DNA of 64,000 nucleotides from Solibacillus ferritrahens. GTDB lineage: Bacteria; Bacillota; Bacilli; Bacillales_A; Planococcaceae. The DNA lies in NCBI RefSeq assembly GCF_037027585.1, contig NZ_JAXCLE010000003.1, positions 1 through 64,000 of the forward strand. Reading direction: 5' to 3'. The notes beneath the pieces were generated by a model. That model saw only the letters and a program-made list of their open reading frames with translations. It did no database searches and was not told the origin of the DNA. Each line of letters starts with the position of its first letter. Positions within the stretch are counted from its first letter, which is position 1. The translations under genes were made by a program, and so were the position numbers. Shown here in pieces: positions 34,663 to 43,983 of the stretch.

Positions 34663-35205
34663 ATGGAAAAATTAAATATTGGTATTATTTTAGGTTCAAC
34701 TCGTGAAGGTCGTGTCAGTCCTCAAGTAGGGGCGTGGGTAAAAGAACTTGGGGATAAACGTGGTGACGCAAACTATACAATTATTGATATTGCGGACTAT
34801 AATTTACCACTTTTAGGTGAACCGGGCAAAGATGCATCAGGTGCAGTTGCTTGGGCTGAAGCCATTGGGAAGCAGGATGGATTTGTATTTATCGTTCAGG
34901 AATATAACCACTCGATTACAGGCGCTCTTAAAAATGCATTAGACTATGTACGCGATGAATGGAACAATAAATCAGCAGGTATCGTATCTTACGGTTCTGT
35001 TGGTGGTGCACGTGCTGCCGAACATTTACGTGGTATTTTAGGGGAACTATTAGTAGCGGATGTACGTGTACACCCGGCGTTATCTTTATTTACAGATTTT
35101 GAAAATGGTACGACTTTCAAACCGAAAGATGTTCAAGTTGATTCCGTAAACCAAATGTTAGACCAAGTCATTCCGTGGGCAACAGCGTTAAAAACAATCC
35201 GTTAA
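34663..35205 (+). CDS. NAD(P)H-dependent FMN reductase / quinone reductase
   Basis: A 180-residue flavodoxin-fold reductase with the FMN phosphate loop GSTREGRVSPQVGAW at the N-terminus, QEYNHSITGALKNALDY in the middle and the GSVGGARAAEHLR loop near residue 108. Family members (ArsH/YieF/azoreductase-like) reduce quinones, azo dyes or chromate using bound FMN. It is 140 bp downstream of yceI with AAGGAGG, and could have its own promoter. It is a functional partner of the quinone-responsive region upstream, by inference. Confidence 0.88.
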   Translation: MEKLNIGIILGSTREGRVSPQVGAWVKELGDKRGDANYTIIDIADYNLPLLGEPGKDASGAVAWAEAIGKQDGFVFIVQEYNHSITGALKNALDYVRDEWNNKSAGIVSYGSVGGARAAEHLRGILGELLVADVRVHPALSLFTDFENGTTFKPKDVQVDSVNQMLDQVIPWATALKTIR

Positions 35206-35239
35206 TTCCTAGGTATATTATCAAGTATCGTAAGACATC

Positions 35240-35275
35240 AAAAGTCTACTCAAAATAATTTGAGTAGACTTTTTC
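35240..35275. terminator. bidirectional terminator
   Basis: A perfect 15-bp stem AAAAGTCTACTCAAA/TTTGAGTAGACTTTT with a 4-base loop, between convergent genes. Confidence 0.93.
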
Positions 35276-35293
35276 TTGCATAAATTTTGAAAA

Positions 35294-35788
35294 TTAAAGA
35301 ATTTTAGCCATATATAATTCGTTTACATACTGTTCTTCAATTAATAGCGAATCTCTTTTTGTTCCTTCTATTTCAAACCCCATATTTTTATAGAGTTTAA
35401 TTGCATGTTCATTCGTTTCGATGACGGTTAATTCTAATCGGTGGAGCTGTACCTGTTTTCCCCAGTTTATAATATGTTCGAATAGTTTTGAGCCTACACC
35501 TTTTCCACGGCTATTACTATGTACTCCAATCGCAATTATAGCGCGGTGAGAAGTTCTTGATAAGTTTTCTGCTTTTACGAGAAGATAACCTAAAATATCC
35601 TCATTGTCTTCTGCGACAAAGAAGCCCGATTTTGGTGTATTATTCAGTGTATTTATAAATTTAATTAAAGGCTCTTCCTTCATTTGCCTTTCACCGGGTC
35701 CATATAACATAAAACCAGATTCTTCAGCATCCTTCATAACCGGAATAATTTTTGTTGCATCACTTTCAACTGCCTGTCTTATTAACAT
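35294..35788 (-). CDS. GNAT-family N-acetyltransferase
   Basis: A 164-residue acetyltransferase. The acetyl-CoA binding loop is GVHSNSRGKGVGSKLFEH near residue 100, followed by LELTVIETNEHAIKLYKNMGFEIEGTKRDS, the classical C-terminal GNAT motif. The closing region resembles protein or amino-acid acetyltransferases of the RimI-like group, but the acceptor is unknown. Start ATG with AAAGGAG. Monocistronic. Confidence 0.85.
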   Translation of the reverse strand: MLIRQAVESDATKIIPVMKDAEESGFMLYGPGERQMKEEPLIKFINTLNNTPKSGFFVAEDNEDILGYLLVKAENLSRTSHRAIIAIGVHSNSRGKGVGSKLFEHIINWGKQVQLHRLELTVIETNEHAIKLYKNMGFEIEGTKRDSLLIEEQYVNELYMAKIL

Positions 35789-35858
35789 TCTTTTGCTCCT
35801 TTAAAAATAGTGTCTGCTTATATTTCTCTTCCTTTAACTAGTTTAACAGTTTTTAGGT

Positions 35859-36279
35859 TCATCACTATAATTTTGGGATGACAAAATTGAGTCCGCCCCT
35901 ACACTTCGGAGTGCCCTAGCGCAAAAGTGGGGAGCGTTTACTTAAGCGCTTTTGTGACTAAAAGGGAGTGGAGGGAGATTGAATTGCGCAATGAGATAAA
36001 TAGAGGAATGAATTTCCGTTATTTTTAAAATAACATAAAAAATAGTGAAAATAAGGGAAGAAATTTCCGCTATTGCCCTAAAAAACATGAAATTTCACGA
36101 CTTTATTTAAAATAACGGTAAAACGTTCCCTTATTTATTCTAAAATGAGCTACATCATTGAAATAACGGTAAAATCTCCCCTTATTTTAGGGGGCACTGA
36201 AAGCTTTATTTTTTGTTGGCGAATTATTTTTTTAAACAAAAATTTTTATTAGAAAAGCAACCCCATGTTACTGTGATGA
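35859..36279 (-). repeat. MITE-like dispersed element, copy C (complete, 421 bp)
   Basis: The ends TCATCACTATAA (35859-35870) and TTACTGTGATGA (36268-36279) are inverted repeats, with CCCCATG just inside the right end as in copy D. The interior has a module with GCGTTTACTTAAGCGCTTTT, shared with copy D, and the full AT-rich core (35970-36200). Orientation is opposite to A and D. It occupies most of the gene-free stretch 35789-36353. Confidence 0.85.
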
Positions 36280-36353
36280 CTTATTTATTATATAAATTTC
36301 TATTATTTACAATATATTGAAAATAATCTAAGATTTAAGACATAGGGAGGCTG

Positions 36354-37685
36354 ATGACAGTGTTACTATTAAAAAATGGTTATTTATTAAATATTGAAAC
36401 CGGCAATTATGAAATACAGGATATTTATATTGAACAAAATATCATTAAAAAAATTGCTTCAAATTTACATATAGAAGGTGCAGAAATCGTTGATTGTACT
36501 GGGAAATGGTTGATTCCAGGGTTAATTGATATGCATGTACATATAAAAAAACACTTTGCTAATTATTTTACAGCGGCAGGTATTACAACTGTTAGAAATA
36601 CAGCGGGAAGCATAATTGAATTAAAGCCATTTATTGATGCAGATGGAAAAGACTATGAGCCTCGTGTTATATCAGCTGATCGCATGATTGATGGTCCGCC
36701 AGGCTTATGGGGGGATGATACAGCTTACAATATTAATGTGGACAATGTTTTACTTGCCAAACAAGAGGTTGTTAGACAAGTTCAGCTTGGTGCACATTTT
36801 ATTAAAGTATACGGATGGCTTGATCCTGAGTTCATGGAGGTTGTCGTTCAAGAGGCGAAGAAAAATTCACTGGAAGTAAGCAGTGATATTTTGCATTCCA
36901 AAGAGGTAAATGCAATAGATGCTGCCAATATGGGGATTGACTGGCTTGAGCATAGTTCAGGGATTATTCAGGCAATGTACCCTCATTGGTCTTGGGATTC
37001 CCCTCAAGAAGTCTGGGATACAATACCTTGGGACAATCCGGATGAAGAAAAAATAGTGAGCGTCTGTAAGCAACTGCTGGAGAAGAATGTAAAGCTTTGT
37101 CCGACAATCGTTTTATATGATCAAATGAGATTGGCAGAAGCCTATTGGAAAACAAACCATGAAGTAGTACAGCATATTAAAGAAAGCGGCTATTTGTTCA
37201 AGCATTGGGAACATGGTGCAAAAGGAAAATCGGGTCAATCTAGCTTTGGAATTCAAACAAAAATGATCCGAAAAATTGCCTATATTTACTTTAAAATGGG
37301 CGGCACTGTAGTGACTGGGACAGATACACCTGCTGGGATATTTACATACCCAGGTTTAGCATTGCACCGGGAAATGCAATTATTTGTTGATGCAGGTTTT
37401 ACACCATTGGAGGCACTTCAACAAGCAACAATGAATGCAGCGAAGGCCTTGAAAATAAACAATTTAGGTGAAATAAAAGAAGATTATATTGCTGATATTT
37501 TAGTATTGGATGAGGATCCTTTACGACAGATTGAAAATACTATGAAAATGGAATGTCTAATAAAAGGAGGGACTGTATATACGACAAAACAGTTGCTTGA
37601 GACAATTCCATCAGAAGAAGAAATGACGATTTATGTTAATGATCTTATAAAGAAATTCGAGAAACTAGGGTTAAAAGCAGAATAA
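36354..37685 (+). CDS. imidazolonepropionase-like amidohydrolase
   Basis: A 443-residue metal-dependent hydrolase. The DMHVHIK motif near residue 61 supplies two metal histidines; further candidates are SSDILHSKEV and WLEHSSG, and the conserved aspartate is in VTGTDTPAG. The N- and C-terminal strands (LLLKNGYLLNIETGN; ADILVLDEDPLRQIENT) form the urease-type β-sandwich. Such proteins often act as amidohydrolases or dipeptidases; the substrate is unknown. Ribosome site AGGGAGG. It lies just downstream of repeat copy C. Confidence 0.85.
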   Translation: MTVLLLKNGYLLNIETGNYEIQDIYIEQNIIKKIASNLHIEGAEIVDCTGKWLIPGLIDMHVHIKKHFANYFTAAGITTVRNTAGSIIELKPFIDADGKDYEPRVISADRMIDGPPGLWGDDTAYNINVDNVLLAKQEVVRQVQLGAHFIKVYGWLDPEFMEVVVQEAKKNSLEVSSDILHSKEVNAIDAANMGIDWLEHSSGIIQAMYPHWSWDSPQEVWDTIPWDNPDEEKIVSVCKQLLEKNVKLCPTIVLYDQMRLAEAYWKTNHEVVQHIKESGYLFKHWEHGAKGKSGQSSFGIQTKMIRKIAYIYFKMGGTVVTGTDTPAGIFTYPGLALHREMQLFVDAGFTPLEALQQATMNAAKALKINNLGEIKEDYIADILVLDEDPLRQIENTMKMECLIKGGTVYTTKQLLETIPSEEEMTIYVNDLIKKFEKLGLKAE

Positions 37686-37712
37686 AAATTCTTTGGGGTT
37701 GTAGTAAAAGAA

Positions 37713-37753
37713 AAGCAGGTGTAACCATTTAAAAAGGATACACCTGCTTGTTT
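37713..37753. terminator. bidirectional terminator
   Basis: A perfect 11-bp stem AAGCAGGTGTA/TACACCTGCTT between convergent genes. Confidence 0.85.
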
Positions 37754-37778
37754 AAGATTTGGAAGTGATTTTATTTTC

Positions 37779-38654
37779 TTATTTAATATATTTATTGCTC
37801 ACCAGTACATCCTGAAGTAGTTCTGTCGGAATTTCAACAGTTACAAGGCCCATAAAACCTGGTGCTATCTCATATACATCAAACGACATTACAAGCTTTC
37901 CTTCTTCGGTAATATAGAAGTTTTGGTCAGGGGAAATGCCTTCAAAGACACCGAATGATTCATCATGATATTCTGTACCACCAATCCAGTACATGTCAGA
38001 CCCCTCTGTTTCAATCATTCTATTGCGTAGTTCATCCTCTATATAACGACTAATAATGTCTAAGTAGCGATCATCTTTAAACAGACTCGGCAAAGTAATG
38101 ACCGTTTCAGCCTTTTTATCAATCGTTGTGTATTTCATAACTGTAGAAGAGGATACGACAGTGACTTCTACATAACGACCAAATGACAATAGTTCATCGG
38201 TATCTGTCTCGATAACATAGCCGCTATTTACTGCCATATTACCAGCTTCCATTTCCTCAATATCCGCCTTGAACTGCTCATATAGTGTTTTGCCTTCCTC
38301 AGCGTATTTTTCGTTCAATGCTTCGATGTCAGCAGATGAGCCCGAAATTTGAGGTACTTGAATTTCGGCTGTATATTCATCCTTGACCATTTCATATTTA
38401 GTAAATGTAAGCACCTGTACGACTGGTCCGATTACAGGTACATCCGCCAAACTTTTCGCCATTGCAGGATTTGTATTTAGGCCCACTGTGAACAGCACTA
38501 CTGCAGCAGCTGCAGATATTGAAAAAATCGGTAGTTTGCGTTTTCTTTTCTTAAGTGGACGCTGTAGATTTTTTTCAATGATTGTCTCTAACTCCTCGGG
38601 AATAGGTACATCCTTATATTGTGCGTGTAGCTTTTTTAACTTGTCATCATTCAT
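37779..38654 (-). CDS. rsiV: RsiV-like membrane anti-sigma factor
   Basis: A 291-residue protein with a short cytoplasmic N-terminal domain (KLKKLHAQYKDVPIPEELET), one transmembrane helix near residues 45-62 and a ~220-residue extracytoplasmic DUF3298/DUF4163-like domain. In B. subtilis and Clostridioides RsiV binds SigV until lysozyme binds the outer domain and triggers proteolysis. N-terminal similarity, length and its place directly after the sigma gene support the call. Ribosome site GGAGGAG. It is 4 bp from the sigma gene. Confidence 0.85.
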   Translation of the reverse strand: MNDDKLKKLHAQYKDVPIPEELETIIEKNLQRPLKKRKRKLPIFSISAAAAVVLFTVGLNTNPAMAKSLADVPVIGPVVQVLTFTKYEMVKDEYTAEIQVPQISGSSADIEALNEKYAEEGKTLYEQFKADIEEMEAGNMAVNSGYVIETDTDELLSFGRYVEVTVVSSSTVMKYTTIDKKAETVITLPSLFKDDRYLDIISRYIEDELRNRMIETEGSDMYWIGGTEYHDESFGVFEGISPDQNFYITEEGKLVMSFDVYEIAPGFMGLVTVEIPTELLQDVLVSNKYIK

Positions 38655-38658
38655 TGAC

Positions 38659-39144
38659 CTAATTCTCCTCCGTTTCTAGCTCAATTTTTAATAGCTTTAA
38701 TGCTTTATAAAGCCTTGATTTCGCCGTGCTTAGAGGAATCGCCAATATGTGTGCGACATCTTCTATTTTCAAATCTTCAAAATAACGCAGCACAACGACT
38801 TCACGTAGCTGTAGAGGTAAATGATGCAATGCCTGCTGTAAATCAAGATTTTGATAGGTATCTTGTTCAGATAGTTGCAGTAGGGATTCGTCTCCAATGA
38901 GCTCGATCCGCTTTTGCTTGCGTAGTAAATCAATCGCCGTGTGTACTAAAATCGTATAAAACCAGCTTTTCATTTGCTCACGATTTGTCAGTTTCTTAAG
39001 CGCCAGCCAGCCTTTTTGAATACTGTCCTGCACGACATCGAGCGCATCCTGCTCGTTTTTTGTGTAACTATACGCGAGTCTATATAGCGACTTTTGCTGC
39101 GTGCGGATAAATGTAATAAATGCATCTTCTAATTCTTCCATCAT
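38659..39144 (-). CDS. sigV: ECF sigma factor, SigV-like
   Basis: A 161-residue ECF sigma factor. Region 2 reads LYRLAYSYTKNEQDALDVVQDSIQKGW and MKSWFYTILVHTAIDLLRK; region 4 reads LPLQLREVVVLRYFEDLKIEDVAHIL, followed by PLSTAKSRLYKALKLL. The frame is open to 39240, but AAAGGAG sits nine bases before the ATG at 39144. Cotranscribed with the anti-sigma gene. Predicted role is the response to lysozyme or envelope stress. No oatA or dlt gene, the usual SigV targets, is in the window. Confidence 0.87.
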   Translation of the reverse strand: MMEELEDAFITFIRTQQKSLYRLAYSYTKNEQDALDVVQDSIQKGWLALKKLTNREQMKSWFYTILVHTAIDLLRKQKRIELIGDESLLQLSEQDTYQNLDLQQALHHLPLQLREVVVLRYFEDLKIEDVAHILAIPLSTAKSRLYKALKLLKIELETEEN

Positions 39145-39182
39145 TCCTTGAAGCTCCTTTTTTACTCTGTCGACAATTATAA

Positions 39183-39210
39183 GACGGGCGAAGGGGTAAG
39201 GAAAGTTTAA
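39183..39210 (-). promoter_or_regulatory. possible autoregulated ECF promoter of sigV
   Basis: On the minus strand AAAC (complement of 39205-39208) precedes CGTC (complement of 39183-39186) by 18 bp. Bacillus ECF promoters have AAAC and CGTC about 16 bp apart, so this is close but not ideal. A TATAAT also overlaps just downstream, so a sigma-A promoter is the alternative. Confidence 0.35.
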
Positions 39211-39385
39211 AGAAATAAAATATTTTAAATAAATATACATTCGAAGAGCAGGGGGTGGTTGTAGGAAAATAAAACAATAAGGTTTAGTCCATCGAGCAAG
39301 AGGGGAATTTCTACTATCGAATATGTTGTTATGAATTTGGAGAGATTATAAATAATGAATACACGTAAAGGGGCTCTGAAGTGAC

Positions 39386-39865
39386 ATGAAAAATAACAAG
39401 GATAAAGGAATTTCTCGCCGGAATATGTGGTCAGGAATTTTATTTGGCATCGGTCTCATTGCCTTTGTTGATGAAACGGTATTTCACCAATTATTAAGAT
39501 GGCATCATTTCTATGATAAATCAACAACTGATATTGGCTTGATTTCCGATGGCATTTTCCATGCTTTCAGCTGGTTTGCAACGATTGCGGGGTTATTTCT
39601 ATTTGCGGATTTACGTCGACGAAATGGCTTGATCTTTCAACGGTGGCTAGGTGGTGTGTTATTAGGAATTGGTGTATTCCAGTTATATGACGGTATTATT
39701 CAGCACAAATGGATGCGAATTCACCAAATCCGTTATGTCGACAATGTCATCGTCTACGATATTGTCTGGAATGTCAGTGCGCTAATCATTTTACTAATCG
39801 GTCTTTATCTATTATTCCGTTCTTCAAAAAACAGTACTTTAAAAGTGAAGACTGCAAATGAATAG
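39386..39865 (+). CDS. DUF2243 membrane protein
   Basis: A 159-residue, four-helix membrane protein matching DUF2243: GILFGIGLIAFVDETVFHQLL, WHHFYDKS, GIFHAFSWFATIAGLFLFAD and LYDGIIQHKWMRIHQIRY, with conserved His and Asp residues in membrane-proximal positions suggestive of a metal site. It overlaps the ctaG-like gene by 8 bp, so the two are translationally coupled and probably work together in copper/heme-oxidase assembly (inferred). Weak ribosome site. Confidence 0.8.
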   Translation: MKNNKDKGISRRNMWSGILFGIGLIAFVDETVFHQLLRWHHFYDKSTTDIGLISDGIFHAFSWFATIAGLFLFADLRRRNGLIFQRWLGGVLLGIGVFQLYDGIIQHKWMRIHQIRYVDNVIVYDIVWNVSALIILLIGLYLLFRSSKNSTLKVKTANE

Positions 39866-40682
39866 TCTATATTTGCTGCATAGTCATGGGCATGCTGCAC
39901 ATAGTCAATCATTATCGGGAATGAACCTTCAATATTTGCTGGGTTTAGTTTTTGTACTATTGGGCGCGGCATATATTATCGCTACCATAATGACGAATAA
40001 GCGCTATAAACAATGGCCAATTTCTCGTACCGCTTTTTGGGTGTCGGGGATTGTGATTGCACTCGTTTCAGTTGTCGGACCGTTGGCAAACAGCGCACAT
40101 ACTAATTTTACGGCACATATGGTGACTCATTTACTAATAGGCATGGTTGCACCGATTTTTATGGCGATTGCCAAACCGATGACTTTATTGCTTAGAGCGG
40201 TGAGTACGTCATTGGGGCGTAAGATAACGGAAATTTTAAAAAGCCGGGTCATCCAATTTGTCTCTCATCCTATAACTGCCGCAACATTAAATGTAGGTGG
40301 CCTATGGCTTTTATATACAACAGACTTATATATGCTTATGCATGAAAATGCATTTTTTGCCTTATTTGTTCATTTGCATTTCTTTATAGCTGGTTATGTA
40401 TTTACAATTTCAATTATTTATTTCGATCCTGTCCATCATCAGTATTCCTACCGATTTCGGGCAGTCGTTTTAATTGCTGCAATAGCCGGGCATGATATTT
40501 TGTCAAAATATATGTATGCAAACCCGCCGGCAGGAGTTTCTCGGCAAGAGGCAGAAATGGGAAGTATGGTTATGTACTATGCAGGAGATTGGATTGAAGT
40601 AATGCTCATTATAATATTCTGTTGGCAATGGTACAGATCAGCAAAGCCACGCAGAAATTCAGGTGTTGAGCTTAATGTATAG
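39858..40682 (+). CDS. CtaG-like cytochrome c oxidase assembly protein
   Basis: A 274-residue membrane protein of the caa3-type CtaG family, with about seven helices. Histidines in an N-terminal HSHGHAAHSQS segment, TNFTAHMVTHLLIGMV and VHLHFFIAGYVF may bind copper. Such proteins assist maturation of the CuA/CuB centres of cytochrome caa3 oxidase. The N-terminal histidine cluster is more prominent than in B. subtilis CtaG. Coupled to the DUF2243 gene by overlap. Confidence 0.83.
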   Translation: MNSLYLLHSHGHAAHSQSLSGMNLQYLLGLVFVLLGAAYIIATIMTNKRYKQWPISRTAFWVSGIVIALVSVVGPLANSAHTNFTAHMVTHLLIGMVAPIFMAIAKPMTLLLRAVSTSLGRKITEILKSRVIQFVSHPITAATLNVGGLWLLYTTDLYMLMHENAFFALFVHLHFFIAGYVFTISIIYFDPVHHQYSYRFRAVVLIAAIAGHDILSKYMYANPPAGVSRQEAEMGSMVMYYAGDWIEVMLIIIFCWQWYRSAKPRRNSGVELNV

Positions 40683-40697
40683 AGATAAGATAAAAAT

Positions 40698-40742
40698 AAA
40701 GCGATGAAAATTTTAATTTTGTAAAATTTTCATCGCTTTTTA
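40698..40742. terminator. bidirectional terminator
   Basis: A perfect 18-bp stem AAAGCGATGAAAATTTTA/TAAAATTTTCATCGCTTT with a 6-base loop. Confidence 0.94.
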
Positions 40743-40753
40743 TTTTGCACACC

Positions 40754-42283
40754 CTATTTCTGTTGATCTGAGGGCGGCTGTTTTTTAGGTCGAATGTAAA
40801 GACCTAATTTTTGCCGTTCTTCCATTAACGATTTATATAAAGAAAGCATCATCAGTAAAATTATAAATGAAAATGGAAAGGCTACAATAATGGCTGCATT
40901 TTGAAGCGCAGCTAATCCTCCGGAAAACAGTAAACTAGCAGCGATAGCAGCTTGTAAAATACCCCAGATTAATTTGATTCGGAATGTTGGATTCATCGAG
41001 CCAAATGTTGTTTGCATACCGAGTACGAATGTAGCGGAATCCGCTGATGTGATAAAGAAAAAGGCAACTAATATTAATGCGATAATCGATAATATAAATC
41101 CGAAGGGCATATGGTCGAAAACTCCGAATAACAGCTGCTCTGTCGGTAAATCGATAATGCTTTGATCTTTAGAAATATATGTTTCAATAGCGGTTGTCCC
41201 AAAAGTAGCGAACCAGAAAAGACTGACAAGGGTTGGTGCTAAAATAACACCCATTAAAAACTCGCGAATTGTACGCCCTCTCGATATACGCGCAATAAAT
41301 ATACCGACAAATGGTGACCAGGACATCCACCATGCCCAATAGAAAATTGTCCATCCATCAATCCAAGCACGACTATCTGCATTTCCGGGTTCAGTACGTA
41401 GGCTCATATGCACAAAATTCTGCAAATAGCTACCTAGTCCTGACGTAAAATCATTCATTATTTTTACTGTTGGACCAATAAATAATGTTAATAATAATAA
41501 GGCTGCAGCTAAATAGATGTTCCAGTTACTTAATAGTTGAATCCCTTTATCCAGACCAGAAGAAGCTGAAACGATAAATAATATCGTTACGATAATAATA
41601 ATAATTAATTGGACTGTAAAGCTTATCGGAATATCAAATAAAAAGGAAAGTCCGCCATTAATTTGCTGTGCACCTAAACCGAGTGTTGTCGCAACACCAA
41701 TAACCGTAGCAAATACAGCAATAATATCAATAATATGACCTACTGGACCCTTTGTTTTTTCACCGAAGATAGGGAATAAAGTAGAGCTAATAAGGCCAGG
41801 CGCCCCTTTTCGGAAGTTTGAATAGGCCAATGCTAAAGCAACTACCCCATAAATTGCCCATGCTGAAATACCCCAATGGAAGAAAGTGAAACGGAAGGAA
41901 TCTTTCAATGCTTGTTGAGAGCCTTCGGGAGCTATTGGTGAATTAATCGCAAAATGCGATAACGGCTCAGCAGCACCCCAGAATACTAAACCAATTCCCA
42001 TACCTGCGCTAAAGAGCATAGCAAACCAGGAGACATTACTATAATCGGGTCTATCCGTTGATTTACCAAGCCGGATTGCACCCACAGGACTTAAAATTAA
42101 AAATATGCAAAAAGCAATAATAATCGCTACAACTAATAGATAGTACCAGCCAAAAGTGTCCGTAAGTAAATTTTGAATGTTGCTCGTTATTTTTTCCAAT
42201 ATATTTGGGGCTAAAACGCCTACTAATACGGCTATTAATGTAAGCGTTATTGAACTCCAAAAAACAATGCCTCTATTTTTCAA
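40754..42283 (-). CDS. BCCT-family betaine/choline/carnitine transporter
   Basis: A 509-residue, 12-helix secondary transporter. The glycine-rich stretch FSAGMGIGLVFWGAAEPLSH in the unwound helix and the WAWWMSWSPFVGIFIARISRGRTIREF signature, with the tryptophan box binding the quaternary ammonium group, are diagnostic. It resembles OpuD and imports glycine betaine with Na+ for osmoprotection. The C-terminal tail is short (KKQPPSDQQK), so the long osmosensing tail of BetP is absent. The start is TTG with AGGGGG. Confidence 0.9.
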   Translation of the reverse strand: MKNRGIVFWSSITLTLIAVLVGVLAPNILEKITSNIQNLLTDTFGWYYLLVVAIIIAFCIFLILSPVGAIRLGKSTDRPDYSNVSWFAMLFSAGMGIGLVFWGAAEPLSHFAINSPIAPEGSQQALKDSFRFTFFHWGISAWAIYGVVALALAYSNFRKGAPGLISSTLFPIFGEKTKGPVGHIIDIIAVFATVIGVATTLGLGAQQINGGLSFLFDIPISFTVQLIIIIIVTILFIVSASSGLDKGIQLLSNWNIYLAAALLLLTLFIGPTVKIMNDFTSGLGSYLQNFVHMSLRTEPGNADSRAWIDGWTIFYWAWWMSWSPFVGIFIARISRGRTIREFLMGVILAPTLVSLFWFATFGTTAIETYISKDQSIIDLPTEQLLFGVFDHMPFGFILSIIALILVAFFFITSADSATFVLGMQTTFGSMNPTFRIKLIWGILQAAIAASLLFSGGLAALQNAAIIVAFPFSFIILLMMLSLYKSLMEERQKLGLYIRPKKQPPSDQQK

Positions 42284-42474
42284 TTATTGAACCCCCTTTT
42301 CTAGACCTAATAAATGTATAACCTTGTTATTAAAAAATAAACATCTTTAACTACAGCAATTATGAAATATTTAGTGATAAACCATCACTAGTTTATCTAT
42401 CTTTCCCAACTTTAACAAAAATGAATAACTCTTTTAAAAATGTCCCATACTTTGTCAAAAAAGGGGGAGTCGTT

Positions 42475-43983
42475 TTGCTACAAACATTGGAAATGAAGCA
42501 AGAGATAAAACGACTAAATAAGGAGTTCCTCCATTCAGCAGATTTTGTAGTTAAAGAAATAAGGATTGGTCAAGTTGAAGAAGCAATTTTGTGTTATTAT
42601 TCCTCCCTTGTAAATAAGGCAGACGTCGAACAAAATTTAATGAACCTTAGACAATTGAGTCAGCTAGCACAAGAAAATCTAGACAGTGTTCAAAATAATG
42701 GCAAAATAAATTCGAACGAATTAGAAAAAAGTGGAAATAACGCAATTCCAAAACAGCTTGTTAAAGATGATTCAATTACCATTACTACAGAAAAGTATAA
42801 TCAGCAAAAACTAGTTGACTATGTATGCAACGGCGAGACAATAATCATTCTTATTCAATCCAACCAGATGATTAGAATAAACAATGCAGATTTTGCCCAT
42901 AAAACACCTGAAGAGCCTGAAACAGAACAAATAATACGTGGCTCTCATGAAGGGTTTGTAGAGAATTTTGATACGAATGTGTCACTTATAAGAAAACGTA
43001 TAAAAAATAATAAACTCGTTGTAAAAGAGGTTTTACTTGGTAAGGAGACAAAAACAACTGCTTACTACTTTTATGTAGAGGGTGTAGTTGATACAGAAGC
43101 ACTTAAAACAGTTGAAAAACGATTAAGTGAAATTGAACTGGATATGTTTTATAGCATTGGACAGCTTAGTGACCAACTAGAGGATCAAGTGTGGTCTCCA
43201 TTTCCTCAACTTTTAAATACAGAACGACCAGACCGTGTTGTAGCGAATATTTTAGAAGGCAAAATTGCGATTATGACTGATTTGTCTCCTACAGCACTTA
43301 TTGGCCCTGTAACATTTTTTTCCTTTTACCAAACACCGGATGATTTTAACGCACGCGTATTAGTCGGTACATTTTATCGGTTAATGCGAATTTTCAGCTT
43401 TGTATCCGCCATATTTTTGCCAGCATTTTATATTGCCATTGTAAGCTTTCACTTTGAGGTACTACCACTCGAACTTGGTAACAAAGTAAAGTCAGATATC
43501 AACCAAATTCCATACAGGCCACTGATCGAGGCAATGATCATGGAAATAACGATTGAACTTATACGTGAGGCGAGTGTTCGACTCCCGAAATCTATTGGTC
43601 AGACAATCGGTATTGTTGGGGGACTTGTTATTGGCGACGCGATTGTAAGTGCGGGACTTGTATCAAATTTGATGGTTATTGTCGTTGCATTTACAGCAAT
43701 TTCAAGCTTTGTAGTACCATCTGTCGAACTTAACACATCGATTCGAATGCTTCGTTTTCCTTTCATGTTTTTGGCTTCACTGTTCGGATTTTTCGGTATT
43801 GTAATTGGTACTTTTTTATTGGTTATTCATTTATTGAATTTGAGTTCATTAAAACGACCTTATTTTTCACCGATTATTCCATTCGAGCCAAAAGAATTAA
43901 AAAAGATTTTTCTTAGAGCACCTAATTATAAAGCAAAAAAACAGGCAACAAGCTTTTCTCCTAAAAAGGATGATAATACATGA
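42475..43983 (+). CDS. spore germinant receptor subunit A (GerA family)
   Basis: A ~502-residue GerAA-type subunit of the inner spore membrane. The large N-terminal cytoplasmic domain (to residue ~230) contains FVKEIRIG-like and VVKEVLLGKETKTTAYYFYVEGVVD motifs. The membrane part includes QLLNTERPDRVVANILEG and EVSVR-type ELIREASVRLPKSIGQTIGI. An ATG at 42421 is also in frame but lacks a ribosome site; TTG at 42475 has GGGGGAG five bases upstream. It heads the three-gene receptor operon. Confidence 0.9.
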   Translation: MLQTLEMKQEIKRLNKEFLHSADFVVKEIRIGQVEEAILCYYSSLVNKADVEQNLMNLRQLSQLAQENLDSVQNNGKINSNELEKSGNNAIPKQLVKDDSITITTEKYNQQKLVDYVCNGETIIILIQSNQMIRINNADFAHKTPEEPETEQIIRGSHEGFVENFDTNVSLIRKRIKNNKLVVKEVLLGKETKTTAYYFYVEGVVDTEALKTVEKRLSEIELDMFYSIGQLSDQLEDQVWSPFPQLLNTERPDRVVANILEGKIAIMTDLSPTALIGPVTFFSFYQTPDDFNARVLVGTFYRLMRIFSFVSAIFLPAFYIAIVSFHFEVLPLELGNKVKSDINQIPYRPLIEAMIMEITIELIREASVRLPKSIGQTIGIVGGLVIGDAIVSAGLVSNLMVIVVAFTAISSFVVPSVELNTSIRMLRFPFMFLASLFGFFGIVIGTFLLVIHLLNLSSLKRPYFSPIIPFEPKELKKIFLRAPNYKAKKQATSFSPKKDDNT

